From: Reyranella sp.
GTDB taxonomy: Bacteria > Pseudomonadota > Alphaproteobacteria > Reyranellales > Reyranellaceae
Reading direction: 5' to 3'
Assembly (NCBI RefSeq): GCF_004297265.1
Contig: NZ_SCUT01000050.1
Coordinates: forward strand, 186,001 to 250,000
Length of the DNA: 64,000 bases
The notes below the pieces were generated by a model. It saw nothing but the letters and a program-made list of their open reading frames with translations. It was not told where the DNA came from and searched no databases. Below, piece by piece: positions 50,720 through 59,093 of this stretch (position 1 is its first letter; every line of letters starts with the position of its first letter). The position numbers were made by a program, and so were the translations under genes.

Positions 50720-52405
50720 ATGACCCAGTCGACATGGCGCGAGCGCGCGGGCACGCAATTCACCTGCGAGAAGCAGCCGGCGCACGGGCCCGCGGGCATG
50801 GCGGTCTCCAACCATCCGCTGGCCTCGGCCGCGGGCCTCGAGATGCTGGCGGCCGGCGGCAATGCGGTCGATGCGGCCGTCGCGATGCAGTTCGCGCTGA
50901 CCGTGGTCGAGCCGATGATGGTCGGGCTGATCGGCGGCACGACCTGCCACATCCGACTGGCCGACGGCAGCCATCGCATCCTCGACGGCATGAGCGCCGT
51001 GCCGCAGATGGGCCATCCCGACATGTACAAGCCGGTGCCCGGCGCCGCGCCCGAAGTCTATGACGTCGAGGGGCAGGAGAACCTGGTCGGGCCGAAGTCG
51101 GTCGCGACGCCGGGCTCGCTGCGCGCCTGGTGCCTGGCGCTGGAGCGCTTCGGCACGATGAGCCTGGCCGACGTGATGCAGCCCGCGATCCGCCACGCCG
51201 CGCGCGGCTTCGCGGTGACGCCCTATCTCTCGGACTGCATCAAGGACGCCGGCGCCGATCTCTCGAAGGACAAGCTCGCCGCCGCCCTCCTCCTGCCCAA
51301 TGGCACGCCGCTGAAGGCGGGCGAAAGGCTGGTGCAGGCGCAGTACGCCGAGGCGCTGACCCTGGTCTCGCAGGAGGGCGAGAAGGCGCTGCATGGCGGG
51401 CCGCTGGGCGACCTGCTGGTCGAGTGCATGGAGAAGACCGGCGGCTTCGTACGCCGCGACGATCTCACCGGCTACAGGGTCGAGGAGCGCGCACCGATCC
51501 GCGGCCACTATCGCGGCTGGGAGATCCTGGGCCCGCCGCCGCCCGCCGCCTCGGGCGTGCACATCGCCCAGATGCTGAACATCCTCGAAGCCTACGACAT
51601 CGCGAAGATGGGCTTCGGCACGGTCGACACGCTGCACCTGCTGGCCGAAGTGCTGAAGATCGCCTTCGCCGACCGCGCCGAGGCGAGCGGCGATCCGGAC
51701 TTCGTGAAGGTGCCGGTCGAGCGCATCGTCAGCCGCGACTATGCCGACCAGCGCCGCAAGCTGCTGGACATCGCCCGCGCCACGCGGTGGACGGGCGGAC
51801 TCCAGGCGGCGGAAGGCCAGGACACGACCCATCTCACCGTGGCCGACGGCAAGGGCAACGTCGTCAGCACGACGCAGACCATCAACAGCCTGTTCGGCGC
51901 GCGCTTCATCGTGCCCGGCACCGGCATGATCCCCAACAACTACATGAACAACTACGACCCGCGCCGCGGCAACGCGCTGTCGATCGCTCCGGGCAAGCGG
52001 GTCACGACCTCGATGTCGCCGATGATGGCGCTCAGGGACGGCAAGGTGCGCTATGCGCTGGGCCTGCCCGGCGGCCGCAAGATCTTCCCCTCGGCGCTGC
52101 AGGCGTTGCTGAACCTGATCGACCATGGCATGGCGTTGCAGGAAGCCGTCGAGGCGCCGCGCATCTGGACCGAGGGCCCCGTCCTGGAAGTCGAGCACGG
52201 CATCCCCGCCCCGGTGCGCCAGGGCCTCGAAGCGCGCGGCCACACGCTCAAGATCATGCCGACCGTGGCCGGCGGCATGAACGCCATCCAGTTCCACGAC
52301 GACGGCACCATGACCGGCGCCGCCTGCTGGCGCGCCGACGGCACGGCCGCAGCGCTGGGCGGCGGGTTGGCGCGGGCGGGGGTGAGGTTCGTGTTGCCGA
52401 GTTGA
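50720..52405 (+). CDS. ggt: Gamma-glutamyltransferase family protein
   Basis: A 561-residue N-terminal nucleophile hydrolase. AVSNHPLASAAGLEMLAAGG and GGNAVDAAVAMQFALTVVEP open the large subunit. DTTHLTVADGKGNVVSTTQT marks the autoprocessing site, with nucleophile Thr369 at the start of the small subunit. No signal peptide is seen. ATG 50720 has AGGA upstream; the open frame before it runs through the family D repeat and is not coding. Its 3' end was the left flank of an accessory slot and recurs as a diverged relic at 54551-54583. Confidence 0.88.
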   Translation: MTQSTWRERAGTQFTCEKQPAHGPAGMAVSNHPLASAAGLEMLAAGGNAVDAAVAMQFALTVVEPMMVGLIGGTTCHIRLADGSHRILDGMSAVPQMGHPDMYKPVPGAAPEVYDVEGQENLVGPKSVATPGSLRAWCLALERFGTMSLADVMQPAIRHAARGFAVTPYLSDCIKDAGADLSKDKLAAALLLPNGTPLKAGERLVQAQYAEALTLVSQEGEKALHGGPLGDLLVECMEKTGGFVRRDDLTGYRVEERAPIRGHYRGWEILGPPPPAASGVHIAQMLNILEAYDIAKMGFGTVDTLHLLAEVLKIAFADRAEASGDPDFVKVPVERIVSRDYADQRRKLLDIARATRWTGGLQAAEGQDTTHLTVADGKGNVVSTTQTINSLFGARFIVPGTGMIPNNYMNNYDPRRGNALSIAPGKRVTTSMSPMMALRDGKVRYALGLPGGRKIFPSALQALLNLIDHGMALQEAVEAPRIWTEGPVLEVEHGIPAPVRQGLEARGHTLKIMPTVAGGMNAIQFHDDGTMTGAACWRADGTAAALGGGLARAGVRFVLPS

Positions 52406-52619
52406 CGGCTATTGCCAAGCTTTAGGTAGCGCCTCAGAACCCGCAGCGTGTAGCGCTGGCTTTCTTCAATGACATCAGAGGAGAAGAGGTGCGCCAGTGC
52501 AACGCACAGACACGATGGTAGTTACTGGCTACAGATACCACAACATATAGTTGTCGCACCATGGATGAAGATGTTACGGTTCAGAAAAGCCTCGGACCCA
52601 AAGGGGGAATCCGAACCGG

Positions 52620-53300
52620 ATGTCTGCGGAACGAGACTATCTCAACTGGCGACGTGGGCCGCACGTGGGCTGCATGTTCGCTCGCCATATGGCGACTCGC
52701 TACGGCGATTTTCCACAGCGCATTGCATCCGTTGCGACCGGCCGCGGTGTCGAGCGGGCGTCGGCAGATATTGCGAATCGAATTAGTGCATTGGTCGCTG
52801 ATCCAGCTGTGTCTGCCGCGACTCTGGTTTTTCCGAGCCTTACAAGTCTTGAAGAGACAGCCCGCGTCATGCTGGGTCTTCAAGCCCATGAATTTTGGTC
52901 TGTATCTACATCGAGGCTTCAGCCGCCGCCGGACCGAGATCTCATCGCCATTCACATTTCGCGAGCGATTCCATTCGGCGACACGACGTGTCCATCCGAG
53001 GTTCTGGTATTGGGAGACTTTCGAGAGTTTCCCAATACGAGGCGCTCTCCTGTGACGGCTCTTGAAATGTACGTCGGCACGCCAATGGCGAACGACCCGA
53101 AGACCGGAGCGCCGACGCTGAAGGCGAATCTGGCACACATTGACACGCCGTCCCCTAGCCCTACGTTCCGGCAGAAGATGTGGGATCTTTCTGTCAAAGG
53201 CCGTGCCGATTCGTTGGGCGAAGATGACAATAGGGCGAAAGCCAAAGTCGCTCTCGTCGTTACTTCGCCCATGGCCCGCAGATTGGGCTGTTTGCCATGA
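52620..53300 (+). CDS. Unknown protein, partner of the DHH gene (cassette A)
   Basis: A 226-residue protein I do not recognise. Notable blocks: RISALVADPAVSAATLVFPS, then ARVMLGLQAHEFWSVS, AIPFGDTTCPSEVLVLGDF, FPNTRRSPVTALEMYVG and TLKANLAHIDTPSPSP, ending RAKAKVALVVTSPMARRLGC. Repeated Arg/Thr/Pro patterns suggest one compact domain. It overlaps the DHH gene by 4 bp (ATGA), so the two proteins are made together. AT-richer than ggt. ATG 52620 is the first start in the frame, with GGGGGA further upstream. Together with the DHH gene it forms cassette A. Confidence 0.6.
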   Translation: MSAERDYLNWRRGPHVGCMFARHMATRYGDFPQRIASVATGRGVERASADIANRISALVADPAVSAATLVFPSLTSLEETARVMLGLQAHEFWSVSTSRLQPPPDRDLIAIHISRAIPFGDTTCPSEVLVLGDFREFPNTRRSPVTALEMYVGTPMANDPKTGAPTLKANLAHIDTPSPSPTFRQKMWDLSVKGRADSLGEDDNRAKAKVALVVTSPMARRLGCLP

Positions 53301-54310
53301 CTCAGGATGTTGTCATCATCGGTCATGCCGACGCGGACGGCCATCTGATCACGGAACAGGTTCGCCGCAATCTGGCACGAATTGATCGCTTCAAGGTGAC
53401 AGCGATTGTCGACCCTTCACGTACACGCGATCATAAAGCTTGGCTAAACCTCGATGCGTTCCCAGAGGTGTTAAAGGCCGACATCGTCTTCTTCGTGGAC
53501 TTGATGTTTGCACCGGCATCATTCGCTCAAGAATCCCAAGCGTTGGTTGATTTCGTCGGTCGCTATCCCGAGAAGAAATTCTTCCTTTTCGACCATCATC
53601 CGTTGCCACTACGGCGACTGGAAGCGGCGCGTAATCTTCGCGTGATATATCGTCCGGATGTGTTTGAGTGTGCCATCGGACCCAGGTCAGGAATGATGGT
53701 TGTGGCGGCACTCTGTGAGAAGCAAAGACGCCAAGTCGCAGATATCACGACTGAGCGGCATGAACTCATAGCAGAAGGCATGCGTAGAGCCGCCGCATTG
53801 GGCGGCAATTTGCCCGGCGAAAAGCTACTCGCTCTTCTGCGCGCGGATCATTGGCGTGATTTTGTGGAATTGGCTCAGGAAGCTCGTGAGGAGCACCGGC
53901 TGCCACGTGGCCGCAGACCAGCCGGCAAGCAATCACCTGTCCTTGATAAACTCGAACGGACGGCGAGCAAATTGCTAGGTACAACAACGGGCGCAAAGCT
54001 GGGGAGCACCACTATGTCTTACGATTTCGACGTCACGATTGAACGTTACTCGTATGAGAGCGGTCGCCGCCAATCCACAACGAACAAAGTCTCTTCGGGC
54101 AGAGATCTTGAAGCCATCATTACTTTATTAGAAGTCGCAGCGCTTTCTCTGACTACTGAAGAAGGCGCGACGTTCTCGCGAGAGCACCTGATCCGCGAGG
54201 CTCGCGAAATTGGCGGGCCAGAAATTGACCTGCGCGATGAAGACATCGACATCGTCCTACAAAAGCAAGGCTTCCTCGCCAGAGTTGGACGCGAGCTACG
54301 TCTTCGCTAG
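53297..54310 (+). CDS. DHH-superfamily phosphoesterase (cassette A)
   Basis: A 337-residue protein with the DHH phosphoesterase motifs: GHADADGH (His10, Asp12, Asp14), VDLMF (Asp68) and FDHHP (Asp99, His100, His101). Known members cleave nanoRNA, cyclic dinucleotides, ssDNA or polyphosphate. The C-terminal half has no DHHA1 motif that I can see. It carries TTMSYDFDVTIERYSYE and a last helix region ending VLQKQGFLARVGREL instead. Coupled to the unknown gene upstream, and placed in an accessory slot, so a conflict or signalling role is possible. Confidence 0.72.
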   Translation: MTQDVVIIGHADADGHLITEQVRRNLARIDRFKVTAIVDPSRTRDHKAWLNLDAFPEVLKADIVFFVDLMFAPASFAQESQALVDFVGRYPEKKFFLFDHHPLPLRRLEAARNLRVIYRPDVFECAIGPRSGMMVVAALCEKQRRQVADITTERHELIAEGMRRAAALGGNLPGEKLLALLRADHWRDFVELAQEAREEHRLPRGRRPAGKQSPVLDKLERTASKLLGTTTGAKLGSTTMSYDFDVTIERYSYESGRRQSTTNKVSSGRDLEAIITLLEVAALSLTTEEGATFSREHLIREAREIGGPEIDLRDEDIDIVLQKQGFLARVGRELRLR

Positions 54311-54388
54311 GTCGGGTTCGCCCGAAGTACCAGCTTGGGGTCATACGACGTGGAAGGTTTGGCTCCAGCGGCTGATCGACTCTTGCCC

Positions 54389-54558
54389 TTAGTGAAACAC
54401 TCGCCCTGAATCGATTACCAGCGTCTGCCCCGTCGTGTTGGTCCGGCACATCGTGACGACCTGGTCGGCGCAGTCGTCCTTGTCGGCGGGCTTGCCCAGC
54501 AGCGAGGCGCTGGCGTTCTTGGCGACCACTTCGGGGCGCAGGTTCGCCGTCGCGCGGG
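54389..54558 (-). pseudogene. Diverged 3' fragment of an SDR gene (relic of a second copy)
   Basis: About 167 bp aligned to the last 55 codons of the intact SDR gene at 55504. It has nine substitutions, all synonymous, one in-frame 3-bp deletion (Asn-Ser-Thr to Asn-Thr) and a TAA instead of TGA stop. It is cut off at CGCGCGGG, where ggt-derived sequence takes over. Identity begins at the last base of the stop codon. Confidence 0.93.
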
Positions 54559-54583
54559 AGTTAGGTTCGTGTTGCCGGGTTAG
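54551..54583 (+). pseudogene. Diverged 3' fragment of a ggt gene (relic of a second copy)
   Basis: Reads Arg-Ala-Gly-Val-Arg-Phe-Val-Leu-Pro-Gly-stop in frame, versus Arg-Ala-Gly-Val-Arg-Phe-Val-Leu-Pro-Ser-stop at the end of the intact ggt. Codon differences are nearly all synonymous (CGC/CGG, GGA/GGG, GTT/GTG). Weak similarity (TTGC.AGCTT) continues past the stop. Confidence 0.85.
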
Positions 54584-54607
54584 GGTCTTGCAGAGCTTGC
54601 GCGTGAG

Positions 54608-55492
54608 CTAGCTCGGGCTACCCGTCCTTTTCGAGACGGGCATGGGACTATCGGGGTTCCGGTTATGACGCATGGAGATTTCGGTGATCTTCCAATCGGC
54701 GATTGCGTAGTTGGGGGCCCAAGTCCCGACGCTCTCACGGACAGGCCAAATTTGGAAATGACCGAAGGGGGTCTCCCAATCAACGCCATAAAGGCTTGGG
54801 TCCGATACGGCGACGATAGAAAATACAGCATAACCTGCGCCCCACGTCATCGTGCATGCGTTCTGTCGGATGGGTAGCATCTTCTTGAGTGCACTCAGGC
54901 CGAAGACGATCGGAGAAACAAAGACGCCGGCTCGGTGAATTTTTGCCGCCTCGCGCCATTCTGGGCCGCCTCCGGTTCCAATCCAGATTGTGAACCCGGG
55001 CGGTACTTTCTGGTCCTTCATGAACTTTGCGAGCGTGGCGGCATTAAAAATTGATTTGGCGCCTTCACCAAGCCGTGGGGCGTGGTCCGCAACAAGAACC
55101 TTGAGCGCGATCCATTCAGCGAGACGCGTCTGAACGTCTTTGGTTAGCGTCAAAGGCTCACCCTTCAAAAGACGCTCTGCAACGGGGATGATCTGATTGT
55201 CCAGTTTGGACATCCAGCCATTGTTGCAGAGGGCGCATATGACTCGGAGTTTGATATGGCGCGTTGTGCCATTCATGACCCAGCGAGAATATGTGCCGAT
55301 CCTATGACCAACTTGATAGTTGGCGACCTCCTCTATGCGAGACGATGAGTCAGCGGGAAGTAGACGATTATTCTTGTGCATCCACTCAGACCAAAGATGC
55401 TCGCCGCTGAGCGTCATGCCTCTGGTGAGCGGTCGGTCACAGAAAATACAATGGCTAGGCAGCCCTAAATATGCTCGCCTGATCTTGGCCAT
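54608..55492 (-). CDS. HNH/zinc-ribbon nuclease-like protein (cassette B)
   Basis: A 294-residue protein with an N-terminal HNH-like zinc region: Cys15-x-x-Cys18 in CIFCDRPL, then Glu31-His32 in SGEHLWSEWM and Cys86-x-x-Cys89-Asn-Asn in ICALCNNGWMSKLD. The rest (AERLLKGEPLTLTKDVQTRL, WAPNYAIADWK) is unknown. Nuclease activity is inferred from the motif. The ATG at 55492 is 11 bp after the SDR stop on the same strand, so it may be read from the SDR promoter. AT-richer than neighbours; forms cassette B. Confidence 0.68.
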   Translation of the reverse strand: MAKIRRAYLGLPSHCIFCDRPLTRGMTLSGEHLWSEWMHKNNRLLPADSSSRIEEVANYQVGHRIGTYSRWVMNGTTRHIKLRVICALCNNGWMSKLDNQIIPVAERLLKGEPLTLTKDVQTRLAEWIALKVLVADHAPRLGEGAKSIFNAATLAKFMKDQKVPPGFTIWIGTGGGPEWREAAKIHRAGVFVSPIVFGLSALKKMLPIRQNACTMTWGAGYAVFSIVAVSDPSLYGVDWETPFGHFQIWPVRESVGTWAPNYAIADWKITEISMRHNRNPDSPMPVSKRTGSPS

Positions 55493-55503
55493 TGAAGAGC
55501 TAC

Positions 55504-56253
55504 TCAGTGAAACACCCGCCCTGAATCGATCACCAGCGTCTGGCCGGTCGTGCTGTTGGTCCGGCACATCGTGACGACCTGGTCGGCGCAATCGTCCTTG
55601 TCGGCGGGCTTGCCCAGCAGCGAGGCGCTGGCGTTCTTCGCGACGACCTCCGGGCGCAGGTTCGCCGTCGCGCGGGTGCCTTCGAGCAGGCCGGGGGCCA
55701 CGCAGTTCACCAGCACCTCGGGCGCCAGCGCCACGGCCATGCATTTGGTGAGGTGGATGAGGCCGGCCTTAGAGACGGCGTAGGCGATCGAGGAGCCGGT
55801 GGGGCCCAGCCCCGCGACCGAGGCGATGTTGACGATGCGGCCTTCGCCCTGGCGCTTCATCACCGGGCCGACGGCCTTGGTGAGCAGCATCGGGCCGGTC
55901 AGGTTGATGTCGATGATCTTCGTCCATTCCTCGTAGGTGAGGCCGTCGAGATCGGTGAAGGGGATCGACTTGTTGTAGGCCGCGTCGTTCACCAGGATGT
56001 CGAGCCGGCCGAAGCGCTTCACCACCTCGTCGACCAGCCGGTCGACCTGGTCGCGCTGCGTCACGTCGCAGGCGAAGGCGGCGGCGGTGACCTGGTGCCG
56101 TTCGAGATCGCGCGCCACGCCCTCGGCCTGGTCCTTGCTGCGCGCATAGACGACGGCGATGTGGCAGCCTTCTGCCGCCAGCGCGTGACAGATGCGCTGG
56201 CCCAGCCCGCCATTGCCGCCGGTGACGACGGCCACCTTCCCCTCGAGATCCAT
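55504..56253 (-). CDS. SDR family NAD(P)-dependent oxidoreductase
   Basis: A 249-residue short-chain dehydrogenase. TGGNGGLGQR (from residue 11) is the cofactor motif, NDAAYNKS the structural NAG-type element, IASVAG carries the active Ser region and AYAVSKAGLIHLTK the Tyr-x-x-x-Lys pair. Start ATG 56253 matches the family; upstream frame is noise. It diverges from the class III aminotransferase across 97 bp. Its last 55 codons are present again, diverged, at 54389-54558. Confidence 0.92.
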   Translation of the reverse strand: MDLEGKVAVVTGGNGGLGQRICHALAAEGCHIAVVYARSKDQAEGVARDLERHQVTAAAFACDVTQRDQVDRLVDEVVKRFGRLDILVNDAAYNKSIPFTDLDGLTYEEWTKIIDINLTGPMLLTKAVGPVMKRQGEGRIVNIASVAGLGPTGSSIAYAVSKAGLIHLTKCMAVALAPEVLVNCVAPGLLEGTRATANLRPEVVAKNASASLLGKPADKDDCADQVVTMCRTNSTTGQTLVIDSGRVFH

Positions 56254-56350
56254 CCGTTTCCCCCGTGGCTGCCTTGCGACCCGTGCCGGGTGCAGGCTCG
56301 TGTTGGTGCGGTATATATAGGCCAGTTCACAGCGTAGCGGAGCCCGTCCG

Positions 56351-57568
56351 ATGTCCCTCACAGCCGACCAGAAATTGCGACAGCGCGCCCAGCAGGTCAT
56401 TCCCGGCGGCATGTACGGGCACCTGCGCAGCGACCGGCTGCCCGAGGGCTATCCGCAGTTCTTCGAGCGCGGCGAGGGCTGTCACCTGTGGGACGTGAAC
56501 GGCAAGCGCTATGTCGATTTCATGTGCAGCTGGGGCCCGATCGTGGTCGGCCACGGCAATCCGGTGGTGGCCGAAGCGGTGGCGCGGCAGATGGCGGCGG
56601 GCGACTGCCTGAACGGCCCGTCGGAGCGGCTGGTCGAGCTGGCCGAGCGGCTGGTCGGGCTGATCCCGCATGCCGACTGGGCGCTGTTCGGCAAGAACGG
56701 CACCGACGCCACCACGACCTGCGTGACGCTGGCGCGCGCCGCCTCGGGCAAGCGCAAGATCCTGGTGGCCGAGGGCGCCTATCACGGCGCCATCCCCTGG
56801 TGCACGCCGAACCCGTACGGCGTGACGCCGGAAGATCGCGCCCACATGCTGACCTTCAAGTTCAACGACACCGGCAGCCTCGAGAGCGCCGTCCAGCGCG
56901 CCGGCGACGACCTGGCGGGCATCGTCGTCTCCGCCTTCAAGCACGATTTCGGCAAGGACCAAGAGATGCCGGACGCCGCCTTCGCCCGCCGCGCGCGCGA
57001 ACTGTGCGACGCCAACGACGCGGCGCTGATCGTCGACGACGTGCGCGCCGGCTTCCGGCTGACGATGCGCGGCAGCTGGGATCTGGTCGGCGTGCAGCCC
57101 GACCTCAGCGCCTGGAGCAAGGCGATCGCCAACGGCCACGCGCTGGCCGCCGTCACCGGCAACGACCGCTATCGCGAGGCCGCGTCGAAGCTCTACGTCA
57201 CCGGTTCGTTCTGGTGCAGCGCCGTGTCGATGGCCGCCGCGCTGGCGACGCTCGACGTGCTGGAGAGCACGGACGGACCCACGCATATGCGCGCCATGGG
57301 CCAGCGGCTTCGTGATGGCATCGCGGCGCAGTCGGCCGAGTTCGGCATCGGCGTGCGCCAGAGCGGCCCGCCGCAGATGCCGACGCTCCTGTTCGACGAC
57401 GATCCCGACTGCGAGAAGGGCAACTTCTTCACCGTCGAGGCGCTGAAGCACGGCGCCTACCTGCACCCGCGCCACAACATGTTCCTGTCGACCGCCCACA
57501 CCGAAGCCGACATCGACTTCGCGCTGGAGGCGACGCGCAAGGCGTTTCAGGCGCTGGCGGCGCGGTAA
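56351..57568 (+). CDS. Class III aminotransferase (GSA-aminotransferase-like)
   Basis: A 405-residue PLP enzyme. FERGEGCHLWDVNGKRYVDF and GPIVVGHGNPVVAEAVARQM open the fold, NGTDATTTCVTLARAASGK binds phosphate, LIVDDVRAGFRL holds the PLP Asp and SAWSKAIANGHALAAVTG the PLP Lys. This resembles glutamate-1-semialdehyde aminomutase relatives of unknown substrate rather than HemL. Divergent from the SDR; the two may act on one substrate. Family A and E repeats follow. Confidence 0.85.
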   Translation: MSLTADQKLRQRAQQVIPGGMYGHLRSDRLPEGYPQFFERGEGCHLWDVNGKRYVDFMCSWGPIVVGHGNPVVAEAVARQMAAGDCLNGPSERLVELAERLVGLIPHADWALFGKNGTDATTTCVTLARAASGKRKILVAEGAYHGAIPWCTPNPYGVTPEDRAHMLTFKFNDTGSLESAVQRAGDDLAGIVVSAFKHDFGKDQEMPDAAFARRARELCDANDAALIVDDVRAGFRLTMRGSWDLVGVQPDLSAWSKAIANGHALAAVTGNDRYREAASKLYVTGSFWCSAVSMAAALATLDVLESTDGPTHMRAMGQRLRDGIAAQSAEFGIGVRQSGPPQMPTLLFDDDPDCEKGNFFTVEALKHGAYLHPRHNMFLSTAHTEADIDFALEATRKAFQALAAR

Positions 57569-57576
57569 ATCAGCTT

Positions 57577-57630
57577 CCTCCCCATTCAAATGGGGAGGTG
57601 GCGCCGTCATACGGCGACGGAGGGGTCATG
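57577..57630. repeat. Family A repeat, locus 6 (single unit)
   Basis: Subtype 1 unit between the convergent aminotransferase and GH25 genes, directly adjoining family E copy 2. Variable hairpin CGCCGT/ACGGCG with CAT loop. Confidence 0.93.
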
Positions 57631-57640
57631 AGCTTCGTGT

Positions 57641-57718
57641 GGCCGCTCTTCCTTCGGCGCTCCCGGACATCGCTCCGCGATGTCCTGGCGCTCAGGAGGC
57701 CGAGCGAAGCTCGGCCTA
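57641..57718 (-). repeat. Family E repeat, copy 2 (contains the GH25 gene stop codon)
   Basis: Reverse complement of the element at 41663-41739. Hairpins GGACATCGC/GCGATGTCC (57665-57685) and AGGCCGAGC/GCTCGGCCT (57697-57717); the middle hairpin loop differs (TCC versus TT) with a compensated stem. The TAG at its start is the GH25 stop codon. A family A unit adjoins its far side, as in copy 1. Confidence 0.88.
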
Positions 57719-58519
57719 CCGCCCGCCGTTCTTCCACCAGCGGTTCAGGCTGGCGGCGTCGCCGTTGTACATGTTGCGGTCGCAGTGGCCGACGCCCTCG
57801 ACGTGGCGGGGTTCGCTGCCGTAGGCGAAGTTCTGCGCGGTCTCGTCGGCGACGTACTGCCAGAGCTTCCAGCCGCGGGTCGCCCAGGCCATGGGCAGCC
57901 GCGGCTCCTCGCGATAGTCGGCCAGCCACAGGTCGCAGCGCGCCAGGATCGAGCCCGGCCGCACGCTGGCGCCGAGGCTGATGCGGCGGCGGCCGTAGAT
58001 CTCGCCGTCGGCCCAGGCGGGATGGGCGTAGAGCATCGGCAGCCGGCCGGTGGCCTTCTGCACCGCCAGCACGAAGGCCTCGGCCTGCTCCAGCCGCATC
58101 GTGTTGCGCGGGTTGGCGTCGTTCGGCTCGAGGTCGAGCGCCATCACGGTCTGCGGGCCGGGCTGGCAGGCCGACAGGAACGCGTCCGCCTGCCGCTCGC
58201 CCGAATACTGGCGCGTACCGAAATGGTAGCCGCCCCACAGCAGCCCCGCCGCCTCCGCCTGGCGCCGCCGCGCGGTGTAGGACGGGTCGAACCAGTCGCC
58301 GCCCTCGGTCACCTTGTGGATGACGCCCAGGATGTTGCTGCGGCGGACCGCGGCGAAGCTGGTGACGGTCACGTTGTGGCTGATGTCGATCACCGCATCG
58401 AGGCCGGGCCGCGTCTGGCCGGGCGCGTAGGCCGTCGGCTGGGTCGTCGGCTGGCCGCCGCAGCCGGCCAGCGCCGGCAGGGCAAGACCGCCTGCCAGCA
58501 TGCTTCTCCGTGAGATCAT
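57716..58519 (-). CDS. GH25 (lysozyme-like) lipoprotein
   Basis: A 267-residue glycoside hydrolase 25 protein. The signal has RRSMLAGG and a lipobox LPALAGC (a lipoprotein Cys near residue 20). DAVIDISHNVTV, VIHKVTEGGDW, GGYHFGTRQ and ALDLEPND carry the barrel and catalytic Asp/Glu, and LWLADYREE and WKLWQYVAD follow. It should cleave peptidoglycan. Its stop codon is the first triplet of family E copy 2. It is 13 bp from the next gene on the same strand. Confidence 0.88.
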   Translation of the reverse strand: MISRRSMLAGGLALPALAGCGGQPTTQPTAYAPGQTRPGLDAVIDISHNVTVTSFAAVRRSNILGVIHKVTEGGDWFDPSYTARRRQAEAAGLLWGGYHFGTRQYSGERQADAFLSACQPGPQTVMALDLEPNDANPRNTMRLEQAEAFVLAVQKATGRLPMLYAHPAWADGEIYGRRRISLGASVRPGSILARCDLWLADYREEPRLPMAWATRGWKLWQYVADETAQNFAYGSEPRHVEGVGHCDRNMYNGDAASLNRWWKNGGR

Positions 58520-58532
58520 CGAGGGGGAGTTC

Positions 58533-58976
58533 CTACTTCGCTTTCTTCAGCACGTTCGTGGCGGCGACGGAAACGCCGGCGCGGTTCTCAGTATAGAAGA
58601 GTTCGAGCGTGCCGTCGTCGAGCAAGGTGCCCTCGATCGCCGAACCGCCCTGCCCGATCATGCGCACGCGCTTTCCGTCCGATCCGATGACGCCGATGAT
58701 CGGCTCGGCCTTCGATTCCGAGGACAGCGTTCCCCAGAAGCGGCCCTCGTCCTGGCCGTCGATCTTCACCGTGATCTTGAGCTCGACCAGGCGGTTGCCG
58801 TCGACGATCGTCGCTGGCGCGGTCACCGGGAAGTGGGCCGGCAGGCCGCTCACGATGCCCTTGTTGGTGCCCGTCCAGGTGCCCGTCATGTCCGGCCCGG
58901 CCGGCTGGGCGACCGCGATGCCGGCGGCGCAGGCGAGGGAAAGGCCGAGGGGAAGCAGGAGGGTGGCACCGCGCAT
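58533..58976 (-). CDS. Secreted hypothetical protein (lipocalin-like)
   Basis: A 147-residue protein with a signal peptide (LLLPLGLSLACAAGIAVAQP). The mature part starts GPDMTGTWTGTNKGIVSG and continues with alternating short strands (KITVKIDGQDEGRFWGTLS, GGSAIEGTLLDDGTLELF), a beta-barrel pattern resembling small lipocalin-like proteins. No family recognised with confidence. It is 13 bp upstream of the GH25 gene and likely transcribed with it. Confidence 0.65.
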   Translation of the reverse strand: MRGATLLLPLGLSLACAAGIAVAQPAGPDMTGTWTGTNKGIVSGLPAHFPVTAPATIVDGNRLVELKITVKIDGQDEGRFWGTLSSESKAEPIIGVIGSDGKRVRMIGQGGSAIEGTLLDDGTLELFYTENRAGVSVAATNVLKKAK

Positions 58977-59093
58977 GGCTTTTTCCTTCGAAGTTGTCGG
59001 GGGCCGCATCATGCCCAAACATCGGCCCGCGTAAAGCCGGGCCATCGTCGCGGCGGTCGACAGGCGGAGCGGGTGGGCGCCATACTGGCGGCA

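Noticed and set aside
52561..53055. Alternative reading frame across the start of cassette A gene 1
   Set aside because: It overlaps the 226-residue frame that is coupled to the DHH gene, and its translation is Arg/Phe-rich and irregular after the first 30 residues.
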